This document shows, piece after piece, positions 1-8,050 of a stretch of 18,382 nucleotides of DNA (positions within the stretch are counted from its first letter, which is position 1; each line of letters opens with the position of its first letter). The position numbers and the translations under genes are program-made. The notes below the pieces were generated by a model. That model had not been told where the DNA came from and did no database searches. It saw nothing but the letters and a program-made list of their open reading frames with translations. Source of the DNA: DATDRM01 sp035291705. GTDB lineage: Bacteria > Chloroflexota > Anaerolineae > Anaerolineales > UBA4823. The stretch is from contig DATDRM010000339.1 of assembly GCA_035291705.1 (NCBI GenBank), forward strand, positions 1 through 18,382. The letters are read 5' to 3'.

Positions 1-1
1 T

Positions 2-484
2 CATATTCACCTGCGCGTGCTAAACACATACCGTACCATGTTCCCCGAGGTCGTCCTGGGCTTGTCTGACCATACCTCTGGTCACGCTACCGTATTGGGC
101 GCGATTGCAATGGGAGCGCGGGTGATCGAAAAGCATTTCACTGACGATAATCGCCGGATCGGCCCCGACCATCCCTTCTCTATGACACCCACCACCTGGC
201 GTGAGATGGTCGACCGGACGCGTGAACTAGAGCGCGCCCTGGGTTCGGCAGATAAGTTTGTTAGCGATAATGAGCAGCAGACGGTCATTCTCCAGCGGCG
301 CTGCCTGCGCACTGGGTGTGAGGTCAAGGCTGGGGAAGTCTTTACGCGTGAGATGATCGCCGTGTTGCGCCCGGCGACTCCAGGCGCCATTCTACCTTAC
401 GAGATCGGAAGCGTCATCGGCACACGCGCTCTCATTGATATCCCAGCAGGGAAGGAATTGAGGTGGACGGATTTGGGGGCGTGA
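2..484 (+). CDS. neuB: NeuB-family nonulosonate synthase, C-terminal part (5' end outside window)
   Basis: This is the C-terminal part of an N-acetylneuraminate synthase-type enzyme, which condenses phosphoenolpyruvate with an amino sugar to give a nine-carbon 2-keto-3-deoxy acid in the cytosol. The frame is open to the left edge. The visible part has the end of the TIM barrel with SDHT and EKHFT, whose histidines lie 21 residues apart as for the family's two metal-binding histidines, then GPDH, and finally a SAF (antifreeze-like) domain ending at the TGA. A GTG at 17 is only an internal codon, because homology begins before it. The stop codon lies inside the first unit of a heptamer repeat array. 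Whether it makes sialic, legionaminic or another nonulosonic acid cannot be told. It is clearly different in sequence from the second NeuB at 13444. Confidence 0.9.
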   Translation, partial: HIHLRVLNTYRTMFPEVVLGLSDHTSGHATVLGAIAMGARVIEKHFTDDNRRIGPDHPFSMTPTTWREMVDRTRELERALGSADKFVSDNEQQTVILQRRCLRTGCEVKAGEVFTREMIAVLRPATPGAILPYEIGSVIGTRALIDIPAGKELRWTDLGA

Positions 485-557
485 AACATAATTCGTGGAA
501 CTTGACGTGTGAAACGTGAGGCGTGAATCTTAGGTTCAAGTTTTACGTTTCACGATT
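481..557 (+). repeat. Heptamer array 1 (GTGAAAC-like) with inverted half
   Basis: Eleven consecutive 7-base units can be read in one phase from 481 to 557. The clearest direct units are 481-487, 495-501, 509-515, 516-522 and 523-529, all close to GTGAAAC. From 533 the units read in the opposite orientation (GTTTCAC type). The first unit supplies the TGA stop of the upstream neuB fragment. Nearly the whole spacer between the two genes consists of this array. The period of 7 is seen directly; its origin and function are unknown. Confidence 0.75.
509..553 (+). promoter_or_regulatory. Predicted 21-bp RNA hairpin upstream of the GT4 gene
   Basis: Arms 509-529 and 533-553 face each other across a TTA loop at 530-532. 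Read as plus-strand RNA, 20 of 21 positions pair, four of them as G-U wobbles, with one G-A mismatch at 523/539. The hairpin ends nine bases before the ATG at 563, and no Shine-Dalgarno sequence is visible there. It lacks a following T-run, so it is not a typical intrinsic terminator. It could affect translation start or mRNA stability; that is inference. Confidence 0.5.
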
Positions 558-562
558 TAGCT

Positions 563-1657
563 ATGCGCGTTCTTTATTTCACCCGAGACTACACCACCCA
601 CGACCGGCGCTTCCTGGCTGCGCTGGTGGATACGGCATACCAGGTGTATTTCTTGCAGCTAGAAAGGCGAGGTCATCCCCTCGAAGATCGCCCACTACCG
701 GAAGGGATCAAACGTATACCTTGGAGAGGGGGGCAGGGACCGGCGAGCCTGCGGGCTGGCCCGCATCTGCTCACTGATTTAAAAAGGGTGCTCAAGGAGA
801 TCAAACCTGACCTGGTGCACGCCGGCCCATTGCAAACTGCGGCCTTCCTGGTGGGGTTGGTAGGATATCGACCGTTAGTGAGCATGTCTTGGGGATATGA
901 CTTATTAAAGGATGCAGACCGGAATATACTCTGGCGTTGGGCGACGCGTTACACGCTTCAGCATAGTGCAGTACTGGTGGGCGATTGCAACACGATTCGC
1001 CAGAAGGCGATAGATCTGGGTATGCCGGATGAGCGTATCGTGACTTTCCCCTGGGGGATTGATTTGACGGCATTCACCCCCGCCGCTTCAGAACGTGCGC
1101 CTAGCCAGACATTCAAATTGCTTTCCACGCGTGGGTGGGAGCCGATCTACGGTGCGGATATCCTGGCTCGCGCCTTTGTGAAGGCTGCCAGGCGATGCCC
1201 AGAATTGCGTCTGTGCATGTTGGGGAATGGGTCCCAGGCAATTGAAATCCGGCACATCTTAACCGAGGGTGGGGTGGTAGATCGGATTGAGTTTCCCGGG
1301 CAGGTCAGCCAAGTGGACCTGCCGCGCTATTATCGCCAGGCAGACTTGTACATCAGCGCCTCTCACAGCGATGGGACATCGATCTCCCTGCTGGAAGCGA
1401 TGGCGTGTGGCTGCCCGGCCTTGGTTTCCGACATACCCGGAAACCGTGAATGGGTGGAGCCGGGGGTGCATGGCTGGTGGTTCCCGGATGGAGATGTTGA
1501 TACCCTGACCACGGCGATACTTGATGCGGTCGATAAGCGCCATCGCCTGCCCACGATGGGTCAGGCCGCTCGTAAATTAGCCGAGCAGCGCGCGGATTGG
1601 GAGAAGAATTTTCAGGAACTCCTCAGAGCCTATCAGCTGGCGATGAACAAGCAATAA
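563..1657 (+). CDS. GT4-type glycosyltransferase (GT-B fold)
   Basis: A 364-residue protein of the usual size for family 4 glycosyltransferases, which transfer a sugar from a nucleotide donor, usually retaining its configuration, at the cytoplasmic face of the membrane. The N-terminal Rossmann half starts MRVLYFTRDYTTHDRRF. The linker segment FPWGIDLTAF (about 162-171) and the C-terminal donor-binding motif DGTSISLLEAM (270-280) followed by GCPALVSDIPGNREWV are typical. In the usual EX7E motif the first glutamate is replaced here by D270, with E278 retained, a variant I recall in other GT4 members. There is no signal peptide and no clear membrane segment. The ATG follows the heptamer hairpin directly with no visible ribosome-binding site. 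Donor and acceptor sugars cannot be read from sequence. Confidence 0.88.
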   Translation: MRVLYFTRDYTTHDRRFLAALVDTAYQVYFLQLERRGHPLEDRPLPEGIKRIPWRGGQGPASLRAGPHLLTDLKRVLKEIKPDLVHAGPLQTAAFLVGLVGYRPLVSMSWGYDLLKDADRNILWRWATRYTLQHSAVLVGDCNTIRQKAIDLGMPDERIVTFPWGIDLTAFTPAASERAPSQTFKLLSTRGWEPIYGADILARAFVKAARRCPELRLCMLGNGSQAIEIRHILTEGGVVDRIEFPGQVSQVDLPRYYRQADLYISASHSDGTSISLLEAMACGCPALVSDIPGNREWVEPGVHGWWFPDGDVDTLTTAILDAVDKRHRLPTMGQAARKLAEQRADWEKNFQELLRAYQLAMNKQ

Positions 1658-1684
1658 CCATTTTACTTTGTTCCATTTCACACC

Positions 1685-2554
1685 ATGCAGTCACGTGTAC
1701 TCGCCATCATTCAAGCCCGAATGTCCTCCAGCCGCTTGCCGGGGAAAGTTTTGCTGGACATTGCCGGGCAGCCTATGCTGGTGCGCGTCGTCGAGCGCGT
1801 CCGGCGGGCGGAGACCGTAGACGAAGTGGTCGTCGCCACGACCGGCGATCCTTCCGATGACGCAGTGGAAGCTCTATGCAAAGCGCGCGGATACCTTTAC
1901 GCGCGCGGTAGCGCCCACGATGTGCTCGATCGTTATTACCAGGCAGCGCGACAGTTTGGAGGGGAAGTAATCGTACGCATCACTGCGGATTGTCCATTGA
2001 TCGACCCGGGCGTGATCGACATTGTGGTTAACGCTTTCCTGGGGAGGGAAGTGGTCAGTCGTCAGCCGCCAGCGATCAGCATCCGGCAATCAAAACCCGG
2101 CGTACAGCGTTCAGAAGTCGGTCAGGAGAAGCCAATTGTTGAGGAGAAATCCACCCCATGGGACTTTGCAGCGAACCGGCTACCCCCGCCCTGGAAACGC
2201 ACCTATCCCATTGGACTGGATACAGAAGTGTGCACATTCCAGGCTTTGGAACTCGCCTGGAGAGAAGCCAGGGAGCCTCACCAACGCGAACATGTCATGC
2301 CATATTTGTACGAGCGGGAAGGTCGTTTTCGAGTTCTGGTAGTGGATCACGATCCTGACTATGGTTCCATGCGCTGGACTGTAGATACATCTGAAGACCT
2401 GGAGCTCGTTCGCCAGATTTACGCTCATTTCGAAGGGGGCGAGGACTTTACCTGGTACGAGATTCTCAATCTATTTCAGCGCCATTCTGAACTGGCACAA
2501 ATCAACACCGATGTCCAGCACAAAACTGTGCATGATGTGGATACTCGTCGCTAG
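1685..2554 (+). CDS. spsF: SpsF-like cytidylyltransferase with an in-frame repeat-derived insertion
   Basis: This 289-residue protein belongs to the SpsF/CMP-KDO-synthetase-like nucleotidyltransferases, which activate sugars with CTP. The N-terminus carries the nucleotide-binding signature IIQARMSSSRLPGKVL (8-23), and the core has RITADCPLIDP (98-108). After FLG at about 118-120 the family would normally run within a few residues into the segment seen here as DFAANRLPPPWKRTYPIGLD (160-179). Instead there are about 35 extra polar residues (about 121-157), encoded largely by a period-7 DNA repeat. The reading frame is kept and all recognised motifs lie outside the insertion, so the enzyme may still fold. 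Only 27 bp separate it from the upstream GT gene. SpsF homologues often sit beside NeuB genes in nonulosonate or spore-coat loci. The substrate is unknown. Confidence 0.8.
   Translation: MQSRVLAIIQARMSSSRLPGKVLLDIAGQPMLVRVVERVRRAETVDEVVVATTGDPSDDAVEALCKARGYLYARGSAHDVLDRYYQAARQFGGEVIVRITADCPLIDPGVIDIVVNAFLGREVVSRQPPAISIRQSKPGVQRSEVGQEKPIVEEKSTPWDFAANRLPPPWKRTYPIGLDTEVCTFQALELAWREAREPHQREHVMPYLYEREGRFRVLVVDHDPDYGSMRWTVDTSEDLELVRQIYAHFEGGEDFTWYEILNLFQRHSELAQINTDVQHKTVHDVDTRR
2054..2123 (+). repeat. Intragenic degenerate heptamer array (consensus NNCRGCN)
   Basis: Ten consecutive 7-base units lie inside the SpsF-like gene. Position 3 is C in all ten units, position 4 is a purine in all ten, and position 5 is G in nine. 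The clearest units are GTCAGTC, GTCAGCC, ATCAGCA and TACAGCG. The array encodes residues 124-147 and sits in a region where I expect only a short loop. It differs in sequence from the GTGAAAC-type intergenic arrays but has the same period. Confidence 0.65.
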
Positions 2555-2565
2555 AATTCTTACTT

Positions 2566-3465
2566 ATGCCACTGTTGACCATCTTCACTGCTCCTAAGCC
2601 CTTCACCAACCCACACATTGCCACTATCCAACGCAATGCCATCCAATCGTGGTTACACCTGGGAGAAGAGGTTGAGGTGCTGTTGATCGGAGATGAGGCC
2701 GGCCTGGCTGATATTGCAGCCGAGTTTGGTGTACGGCATCTTCCGGACGTCAGATGCAATCAGCAGAGGACTCCTCTGGTTGGTTCGATTTTCGGGCTGG
2801 CCCGGCAGGCCAGCCAGTCTCCTTTACTAGCATATCTCAACGCGGATATTATGGTCATGCCCGATTTTGCCACGGCCTCCCAGAAGGTCGCAGCCCAGGC
2901 GGATCGGTTTCTGATCGTGGGTCAGCGGTGGGACCTGGAGGTTAAAAGAGAACTGGATTTCAGCCCGCAATGGGACAAGCGTTTACGAGATGAAGTTCGC
3001 TCCCGAGGACAATTGCATGCCCCTGCCGGCAGCGATTATTTTGTTTACCCACGGTCTTCGTTTACCGATATGCCCGATTTTTCCATTGGCCGGGCAGGAT
3101 GGGATAATTGGGCTATCTTTTATGCTGTGAGCCAGGGATGGGCAGTGGTAGATATTACCCCGTCTGTAATTGTCATTCACCAGAATCATGATTACAGCCA
3201 CCTGCCGGGTGGCCAGCCGCACTACAACCTGGAGGAGTCGTTCCAAAACCAGGAATTAGCGGGGGGGATCGCCCATATGTACATGGTCCTGGATACCAAC
3301 AAACAGCTGGTGGATGGAAAACTTCGCCCTCCCAGGCCTAACCTGTTAAGAGTATTGCGCAAGATCGAAGTCGGATTAATGCCAGAGGGGGAGCGCAAGG
3401 GAACGCGGTGGGCATTAGCCCGTAAGGTGCGCCGCTTTCGGCGAGCGATCAGTGGAACGTTATAG
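2566..3465 (+). CDS. GT-A-like (family 2-related) glycosyltransferase
   Basis: A 299-residue soluble protein with a GT-A-like N-terminal half: MPLLTIFTAPKPF, then a strand-helix pattern leading to LLAYLNADIMVMPDF (87-101). There NAD (92-94) occupies the place where the metal-binding DXD motif normally sits. Downstream, AGSDYFVYPRSSF and RAGWDNW resemble the acceptor-side aspartate region of such transferases. The C-terminus is strongly basic (KVRRFRRA), which would suit peripheral membrane contact. It begins 11 bases after the SpsF-like gene and is followed by another GT, so it is probably cotranscribed. No good Shine-Dalgarno precedes the ATG. The fold assignment is fairly secure; the sugar specificity is unknown. 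Confidence 0.7.
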   Translation: MPLLTIFTAPKPFTNPHIATIQRNAIQSWLHLGEEVEVLLIGDEAGLADIAAEFGVRHLPDVRCNQQRTPLVGSIFGLARQASQSPLLAYLNADIMVMPDFATASQKVAAQADRFLIVGQRWDLEVKRELDFSPQWDKRLRDEVRSRGQLHAPAGSDYFVYPRSSFTDMPDFSIGRAGWDNWAIFYAVSQGWAVVDITPSVIVIHQNHDYSHLPGGQPHYNLEESFQNQELAGGIAHMYMVLDTNKQLVDGKLRPPRPNLLRVLRKIEVGLMPEGERKGTRWALARKVRRFRRAISGTL

Positions 3466-3499
3466 GATCGGTGACCAAACTGGTGCGCAGGAGTAGACC

Positions 3500-4456
3500 A
3501 TGCGTTTGGGACAAAATCCGGCTAAATCTATGGATTCTGTCGCCCAACCTAAACCAGTGACCGTGGCTGTCGTCACTTATATCCCATTTTTAGCCGGATA
3601 TTATGCGCAAGGCCTGGAACTGCTCAGGGCTTGCTTGGGCAGCATTTGGGAAAACACTGAACAGCCTTATGATTTGCTGGTTTTCGATAATGCTAGTTGC
3701 CAAGAGGTGCGGTCATTCCTCTTGGAGGCGCAGTCTCAGGGGCGGGTTCAATACCTGATACTTTCTGAGCATAATGTTGGAAAGGCAGGCGCCTGGAATT
3801 TCATTTTTGCATCTGCCCCAGGAGAGTATATCGCCTATTCCGACTCTGACATCTATTTCTATCCTGGCTGGCTCTCCACGCAGTTAAATGTCCTTGAAGC
3901 TATTCCCGAGGTGGGCATGCTGACGGGCATGCCGGTGCGCAATCCCGAAAAGTTCTCAACCAGCACACTTAAATGGGCGCAAGGACATCCCGAAGCGCAC
4001 CTGGAACGAGGCTTATTGTTGCCGTGGGAGGATTTCTGGCGACATGTTCAAAGTTTGGGTTATGATGAGGCCGAGGCGCGCCAGGTGTATTCCCAAGGAG
4101 AAGATGTGCGTCTCCACTATAAAGGCAATGAATATTACGTTGGTGCAGGCCATTTCCAGTTTTTAGCGCGCAAACAAGTGCTGAGGGAGGTCCTGCCCAT
4201 TCCTTCCCGCCGGCCGATGGGGGAAGTGCGTTTGTTGGATATCGCGATAAACAAACGCGGCTACTTGCGGCTTTCGATGCCTCAATGGACGGTAAGACAT
4301 TTAGGCAATACCCTCTCGGAATTGGATGGAGCACCGCAGATAGCTGGTAGCGGAAATATGGCTAAGGAGAGCAAGTTCCAGTATTGGAAACCTGTGCGCA
4401 GGGTCTTGCTCTGGATCCACAAGGCAAGTTTTAAATTGCTATATAAAAGCCAGTAG
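3500..4456 (+). CDS. Family 2 glycosyltransferase (GT-A)
   Basis: A 318-residue inverting GT2-type enzyme. The N-terminal domain begins TVAVVTYIPF after about 20 variable residues, continues through YDLLVFDNAS (57-66), and shows HNVGKAGAWNFI before the metal-binding DSD at 115-117 in IAYSDSDIYF. The C-terminal half has GAGHFQFLARKQVL and RLLDIAINKRGY, in the region that usually holds the catalytic base and acceptor contacts. AGGAG at 3489-3493 lies six bases before the ATG and supports this start. No membrane segments are seen, unlike the processive members of the family. It probably adds one residue to a lipid-linked oligosaccharide on the cytoplasmic side; donor and acceptor are not identifiable. 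Confidence 0.87.
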   Translation: MRLGQNPAKSMDSVAQPKPVTVAVVTYIPFLAGYYAQGLELLRACLGSIWENTEQPYDLLVFDNASCQEVRSFLLEAQSQGRVQYLILSEHNVGKAGAWNFIFASAPGEYIAYSDSDIYFYPGWLSTQLNVLEAIPEVGMLTGMPVRNPEKFSTSTLKWAQGHPEAHLERGLLLPWEDFWRHVQSLGYDEAEARQVYSQGEDVRLHYKGNEYYVGAGHFQFLARKQVLREVLPIPSRRPMGEVRLLDIAINKRGYLRLSMPQWTVRHLGNTLSELDGAPQIAGSGNMAKESKFQYWKPVRRVLLWIHKASFKLLYKSQ

Positions 4457-4553
4457 ATTAAGAACTTTCCGCAATTTTGAGCTGTAGTACCGTCCTTCGC
4501 AAATTGTGGGATGATAGATGATCTGGCATATCATATGAAGGGATTTTTAAGAC

Positions 4554-5978
4554 ATGGGGTCGAGGCGAGTATTTATCAGCGCTGACCATGGTTTAGCCGT
4601 CGTTTATTTCCTGCAAAGCGAGGTGGTCACCAGATTATTAGAATCTGGTGTAGAGGTGGTCCTATTAACCGATGACGGCTTATGCGAGCGAATCCAGGGG
4701 TCTTTTGGAAAGCCAGGTCTGCTTATTGAAGGGCTACGGCTCAAACAGGCGCGAGCCTATTTTCAGACTGAGCATAATTCCATCCAATGGTGGCTGGACT
4801 TCCTCAGAAGGGCTGGAGCTGCCAACCGGATCAACCTGGAGGCCGTCGATAGTTATGTCCACCAGGTCCAAGGGGAAGCGCATACCCGCCGGCGGATCCT
4901 GTTCCCCTTGATGAAGGGAATGGTTGGCGCGATGCGCCACTCCAAGCAGGTTCGCCGGGCAATCGTCCGGGCGCAAAACGAATTTAACCCACGACTCTAT
5001 TCAGACCTGTTTGACCGCTACCAACCCGATTTGGTGATTGCCAGCACGCCTGGTTGGCGTCTCGACCGTTATATCTTGAGGGAGGCAGCTGCCCGCGGTG
5101 TTGGCACCGCGTCGGTGATCGTGGGATGGGACAACACCAGCAGCTACAGCTTACCAGGTGCACCTGTGGAGTGGATCAACTGTTGGTCTGAAATCCAAAA
5201 AGAGGAACTGATCCAAGGCTCTGATTGGGCCCCGCAGCGGATCAATATAGGCGGCATCCCCTCCTATGATGGGTATTTTCAAGAACAGTGGTTAATGCCG
5301 CGCCAGGAATATTATCGCTTGCATGGATTGGATCCAGATCGCAAGCTGATCTCGTACGCATGCAGCTTTATCAGCTTCTCTCCGAATATCCAAAACATTG
5401 AAGCCCTGGCGCGCCTGGTGTCTTCGAATTCTTTGGCAGCTCCATCTCAATTGTTAGTCCGGCTGCATCCGAACCATTTTATGGATGTGCCGCGCTTTAT
5501 CACCGAACGAGAACGAATCCGGCAGATGGGGCGCGAGTTGCGGCATGTCCACGTGGTAGAACCGGTGCCCTTAGGTGGAGAGTTGGGATATTACTCTGGC
5601 GAGGATATGCCAGAGAAATCGTCGATGATGGCATATTCGGATGTGTTTACGACAGTATATTCAACAATGGTGGTTGAGGCGTCCGTTCATGCCCGACCGG
5701 TGGTTAGCGTGTGCATCGACTCAGCGGTCGGATGGCCTGGGAAATTCACTTTGCCGCTTTCGAAGATCGGCAGCTGGCCCACGCATGCACGCTTTCGCAA
5801 ATCTGGGGCTGGGAGGGAAACCCTCAATGAAGAGCAGTTGCGCCAGGCGATTAATTATTACCTGGAGAACCCTCACGCCGACCATGAGGCGCGGGAGAAA
5901 TTTGTCTCTCAGGAATGCACATTCGTGGATGGCAGCGCCGGGATACGTACAGCAAGATACCTGCTTTCCCTAGTGTAG
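4554..5978 (+). CDS. GT-B transferase resembling capsule / glycerophosphotransferase-type enzymes
   Basis: This 474-residue protein starts MGSRRVFISADHGLAVVYFLQSEVVTRL, a GT-B N-terminal domain like those of UDP-GlcNAc epimerase and capsule transferases. A second Rossmann-like half contains LLVRLHPNHF and the segment around residues 362-387, SDVFTTVYSTMVVEASVHAR followed by PVVSV. That segment matches the DYSS-type nucleotide-binding motif of CDP-glycerol glycerophosphotransferases and capsule glycosyltransferases. There is no signal peptide or membrane segment. A 97-bp spacer precedes it, the longest in the first gene block, in which I see no convincing promoter. The following sulfotransferase begins three bases after its stop, so the two are probably translated together. 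The exact reaction is uncertain. Confidence 0.7.
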   Translation: MGSRRVFISADHGLAVVYFLQSEVVTRLLESGVEVVLLTDDGLCERIQGSFGKPGLLIEGLRLKQARAYFQTEHNSIQWWLDFLRRAGAANRINLEAVDSYVHQVQGEAHTRRRILFPLMKGMVGAMRHSKQVRRAIVRAQNEFNPRLYSDLFDRYQPDLVIASTPGWRLDRYILREAAARGVGTASVIVGWDNTSSYSLPGAPVEWINCWSEIQKEELIQGSDWAPQRINIGGIPSYDGYFQEQWLMPRQEYYRLHGLDPDRKLISYACSFISFSPNIQNIEALARLVSSNSLAAPSQLLVRLHPNHFMDVPRFITERERIRQMGRELRHVHVVEPVPLGGELGYYSGEDMPEKSSMMAYSDVFTTVYSTMVVEASVHARPVVSVCIDSAVGWPGKFTLPLSKIGSWPTHARFRKSGAGRETLNEEQLRQAINYYLENPHADHEAREKFVSQECTFVDGSAGIRTARYLLSLV

Positions 5979-5981
5979 GTC

Positions 5982-7043
5982 TTGAATTCAGTGAAAAATA
6001 ACAAACTGCTGGACTTGAAGAAACGCATCAGCCTGGCAGGTTATGTGCTCCGAACAGGTCAGGCACCTCTCCGATCGCGCAGGGATATTCCAGCGATCAC
6101 GCCTGAAGAAGTCACCGAGGCAAAGGCTTTTTTCCCGATGCCGAAGTTCTTCATTTTCGGGCACGCGCGCTCTGGCACTACCCTCTTAACCCGCCTGATC
6201 CGTCTCCACCCTGAGATACATTGCAACTACCAGGCGCATTTCTTCACCCGCCAACCCCTGCTCCAGGCCTTAGTATCTGATGAGGTAATTGGTGAATGGC
6301 TCTCCCGTCGAAGTAACCGCTGGAATCGGGGGCGTGACCTGTCCCCAGTTGTGTTACGCGCCGCGGCGGACTTCATCCTGGAGCGAGATGCCAGGCGGGA
6401 AGGCAAACATATCGTCGGCGATAAGAGTCCAAACAGCTTGCTTGAAGATGAATCAGTGCGTCTGGTGCAAAAAGTGTATCCGGAAGCGCAGCTAATTGTT
6501 ATTATCAGGGATGGACGTGATATGGCTGTTTCGCACCGCTTCCAATCCTTCATCGATGCTGCCCAGCATCTGAACCGGGAGGATTTACGCATTCGAGATG
6601 ATTTTTCCCGAGATGCGGGTTTATTCTTGTCAGGACGGCGTTCAATCTTTACAGACAGAGCTATTCGGTCTGCGGCTTCTGGTTGGGCGAGGAATGTTAC
6701 AGAAACCGATAAGGTAGCCCAGCAGTTATTTGGTGAACGCTACCTCAACTTGCGTTATGAGGATTTACTCGAACGTCCCCAGGCTGAGCTGGAGCGCATC
6801 TGGACTTTTCTAGGGGTTTATAGGGAAGGCAAAGGCCTGGCCGAGGCGGTGATCGCAGAGCTAGGTAGCAACCCGGACGCCGACTGGCAGAAGCACAAGG
6901 CCGGTGAGTTGGTTGAGCCTTTAGAGAAAGGCAAGCAGGGATCCTGGCGAAACTTGTTCACCGCTCGCGACCGGCTAACATTTAAAGAAATGGCTGGCCA
7001 GGCTCTGATCACCTGGGGCTACGAGCAAAACCTGGACTGGTAG
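5982..7043 (+). CDS. PAPS-dependent sulfotransferase (Sulfotransfer_3-like)
   Basis: A 353-residue sulfotransferase, which moves the sulfuryl group from 3'-phosphoadenosine-5'-phosphosulfate to a hydroxyl or amino group. The 5'-phosphosulfate loop is FIFGHARSGTTLLTRL (57-72). The 3'-phosphate-binding element is IIRDGRDMAVSHR (174-186), with R176 and S184 in the expected positions. GDKSP (146-150) and RYEDLLERPQAELERIWTFLGV near the C-terminus are also characteristic. No signal peptide is seen, so it should act in the cytosol on a glycan or lipid-linked precursor. The start is TTG, three bases after the preceding stop; GTG at 5991 is an alternative. It sits among glycosyltransferases and in the same locus as Sat-CysC, which makes its cosubstrate. 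The acceptor is unknown. Confidence 0.85.
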   Translation: MNSVKNNKLLDLKKRISLAGYVLRTGQAPLRSRRDIPAITPEEVTEAKAFFPMPKFFIFGHARSGTTLLTRLIRLHPEIHCNYQAHFFTRQPLLQALVSDEVIGEWLSRRSNRWNRGRDLSPVVLRAAADFILERDARREGKHIVGDKSPNSLLEDESVRLVQKVYPEAQLIVIIRDGRDMAVSHRFQSFIDAAQHLNREDLRIRDDFSRDAGLFLSGRRSIFTDRAIRSAASGWARNVTETDKVAQQLFGERYLNLRYEDLLERPQAELERIWTFLGVYREGKGLAEAVIAELGSNPDADWQKHKAGELVEPLEKGKQGSWRNLFTARDRLTFKEMAGQALITWGYEQNLDW

Positions 7044-7045
7044 AT

Positions 7046-7050
7046 GGAGG
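7046..7050 (+). promoter_or_regulatory. Ribosome-binding site fixing a TTG start
   Basis: GGAGG lies ten bases before TTG at 7061 and directly after the stop of the preceding sulfotransferase. The encoded MKYLIAGLGSVG must begin here, because the Rossmann glycine motif starts at residue 7. The site therefore supports a TTG start. Confidence 0.7.
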
Positions 7051-7060
7051 GGTTTCACCG

Positions 7061-8050
7061 TTGAAATACTTAATCGCTGGACTGGGCTCGGTTGGACGAC
7101 GGCATTTCCGCAACCTGATAGCGCTAGGGGAACGGGACATCCTGCTCTACCGTACTCACCATAGCACGCTCCCTGACGACGAGTTGGCTGGATTCCAAGT
7201 GGTGACGGATCTGGCCTCTGCGCTTTCCTATCAGCCTCAGGCTGTGATCGTTGCTAATCCGACAGCACTGCATCTGGAAGTTGCCATCCCAGCCGCACGG
7301 GCAGGTTGCCATCTTCTTATTGAAAAGCCCATCTCCCATTCGATGGAGGGCGTCAGTGAATTAACCAAAGCAGTTGAGCATGGGGGAGGGCAGGTGCTGG
7401 TTGGTTTCCAGTATCGTTTCCATCCCAGCTTGATCCAGGCCTTTCAATTTCTTGAAGAGGGAGTAATCGGGCGCCCGCTATCAACCCGGGCGGTCTATGC
7501 TGAATATTTGCCCAACATGCACCCATGGGAGGATTATCGCCAAAGCTATAGTTCCAGGAAAGATCTGGGGGGAGGGGTGATCCTCACCCTGTGCCATCCC
7601 CTGGATACCTTACGTTGGATGATGGGCGAGGTTCAGGAGCTGTGGGCGTTTGTCGGGCAGTTAAAAGAGCTGGAGTTAAACGTCGAAGACACAGCAGAGA
7701 TAGGCCTGCGCTTTGCCAGCGGCGCAGTCGGCAGCGTGCACCTGGACTATTACCAACGCCCGTCAGCGCACTATCTGGTGATCGTTGGGAACCAGGGTGT
7801 GTTGCGTTGGGATAATGCCAGCGGAGTAATGCAGATCTACCGTGCGGAACTGGATAAAATGGAAACCTTCCCGCCTCCGCGGGGATTTGGGCGCAATGAT
7901 ATGTTCCTTGCCGAGATGCGCCATTTCCTGGCAATCGTGCGTGGGGAAGAACGCCCCGCCTGTACGCTTGAAGATGGGCGAAAGGTTCTGGAATTAGCTC
8001 TCGCGGCGCACGAATCGCAAAACCTGGGCGGGTTGATAAAATTCCATTGA
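7061..8050 (+). CDS. Gfo/Idh/MocA-family NAD(P)-dependent oxidoreductase
   Basis: A 329-residue oxidoreductase of typical family length. The N-terminal Rossmann domain has GLGSVG (7-12), and EKP at 88-90 (LLIEKPISHSMEG) is the conserved family motif near the nicotinamide. The C-terminal alpha/beta domain includes VGFQYRFHPSL and GGGVILTLCHPLDTLRWMMG, carrying the histidine and aspartate expected near the substrate. Such enzymes oxidise or reduce sugars or nucleotide sugars in the cytosol. It is the last gene of the first plus-strand block. A PtmF-like role in amino-sugar supply for a nonulosonic acid is possible, because a PtmA-like SDR lies downstream, but this is inference. The ordinary alternative is a nucleotide-sugar dehydrogenase. 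Confidence 0.88.
   Translation: MKYLIAGLGSVGRRHFRNLIALGERDILLYRTHHSTLPDDELAGFQVVTDLASALSYQPQAVIVANPTALHLEVAIPAARAGCHLLIEKPISHSMEGVSELTKAVEHGGGQVLVGFQYRFHPSLIQAFQFLEEGVIGRPLSTRAVYAEYLPNMHPWEDYRQSYSSRKDLGGGVILTLCHPLDTLRWMMGEVQELWAFVGQLKELELNVEDTAEIGLRFASGAVGSVHLDYYQRPSAHYLVIVGNQGVLRWDNASGVMQIYRAELDKMETFPPPRGFGRNDMFLAEMRHFLAIVRGEERPACTLEDGRKVLELALAAHESQNLGGLIKFH

Noticed and set aside
509..553. Hairpin considered as a rho-independent terminator of the upstream neuB gene
   Set aside because: The stem is not G+C rich at its base and no T-run follows; the next gene starts nine bases later.
481..557. Heptamer array considered as a CRISPR array
   Set aside because: The units are 7 bases with no spacers of constant length, and no cas genes are nearby.
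1658..1684. Spacer containing TTCCATTTCACACC considered as a fourth heptamer array (reverse orientation)
   Set aside because: Only one or two units resemble GTTTCAC, the phase of 7 is not kept, and the stop codon is TAA outside any unit.
1597..1860. Plus-strand frame spanning the end of the GT4 gene and the start of the SpsF-like gene
   Set aside because: It overlaps two well-supported genes in another frame and has low-complexity arginine-rich sequence typical of a shadow frame.
4457..4553. 97-bp spacer searched for a promoter or hairpin (ATGAT...ATCAT near 4510-4535)
   Set aside because: No -35/-10 pair with sensible spacing, and the dyad is short and A+T rich; nothing supportable.
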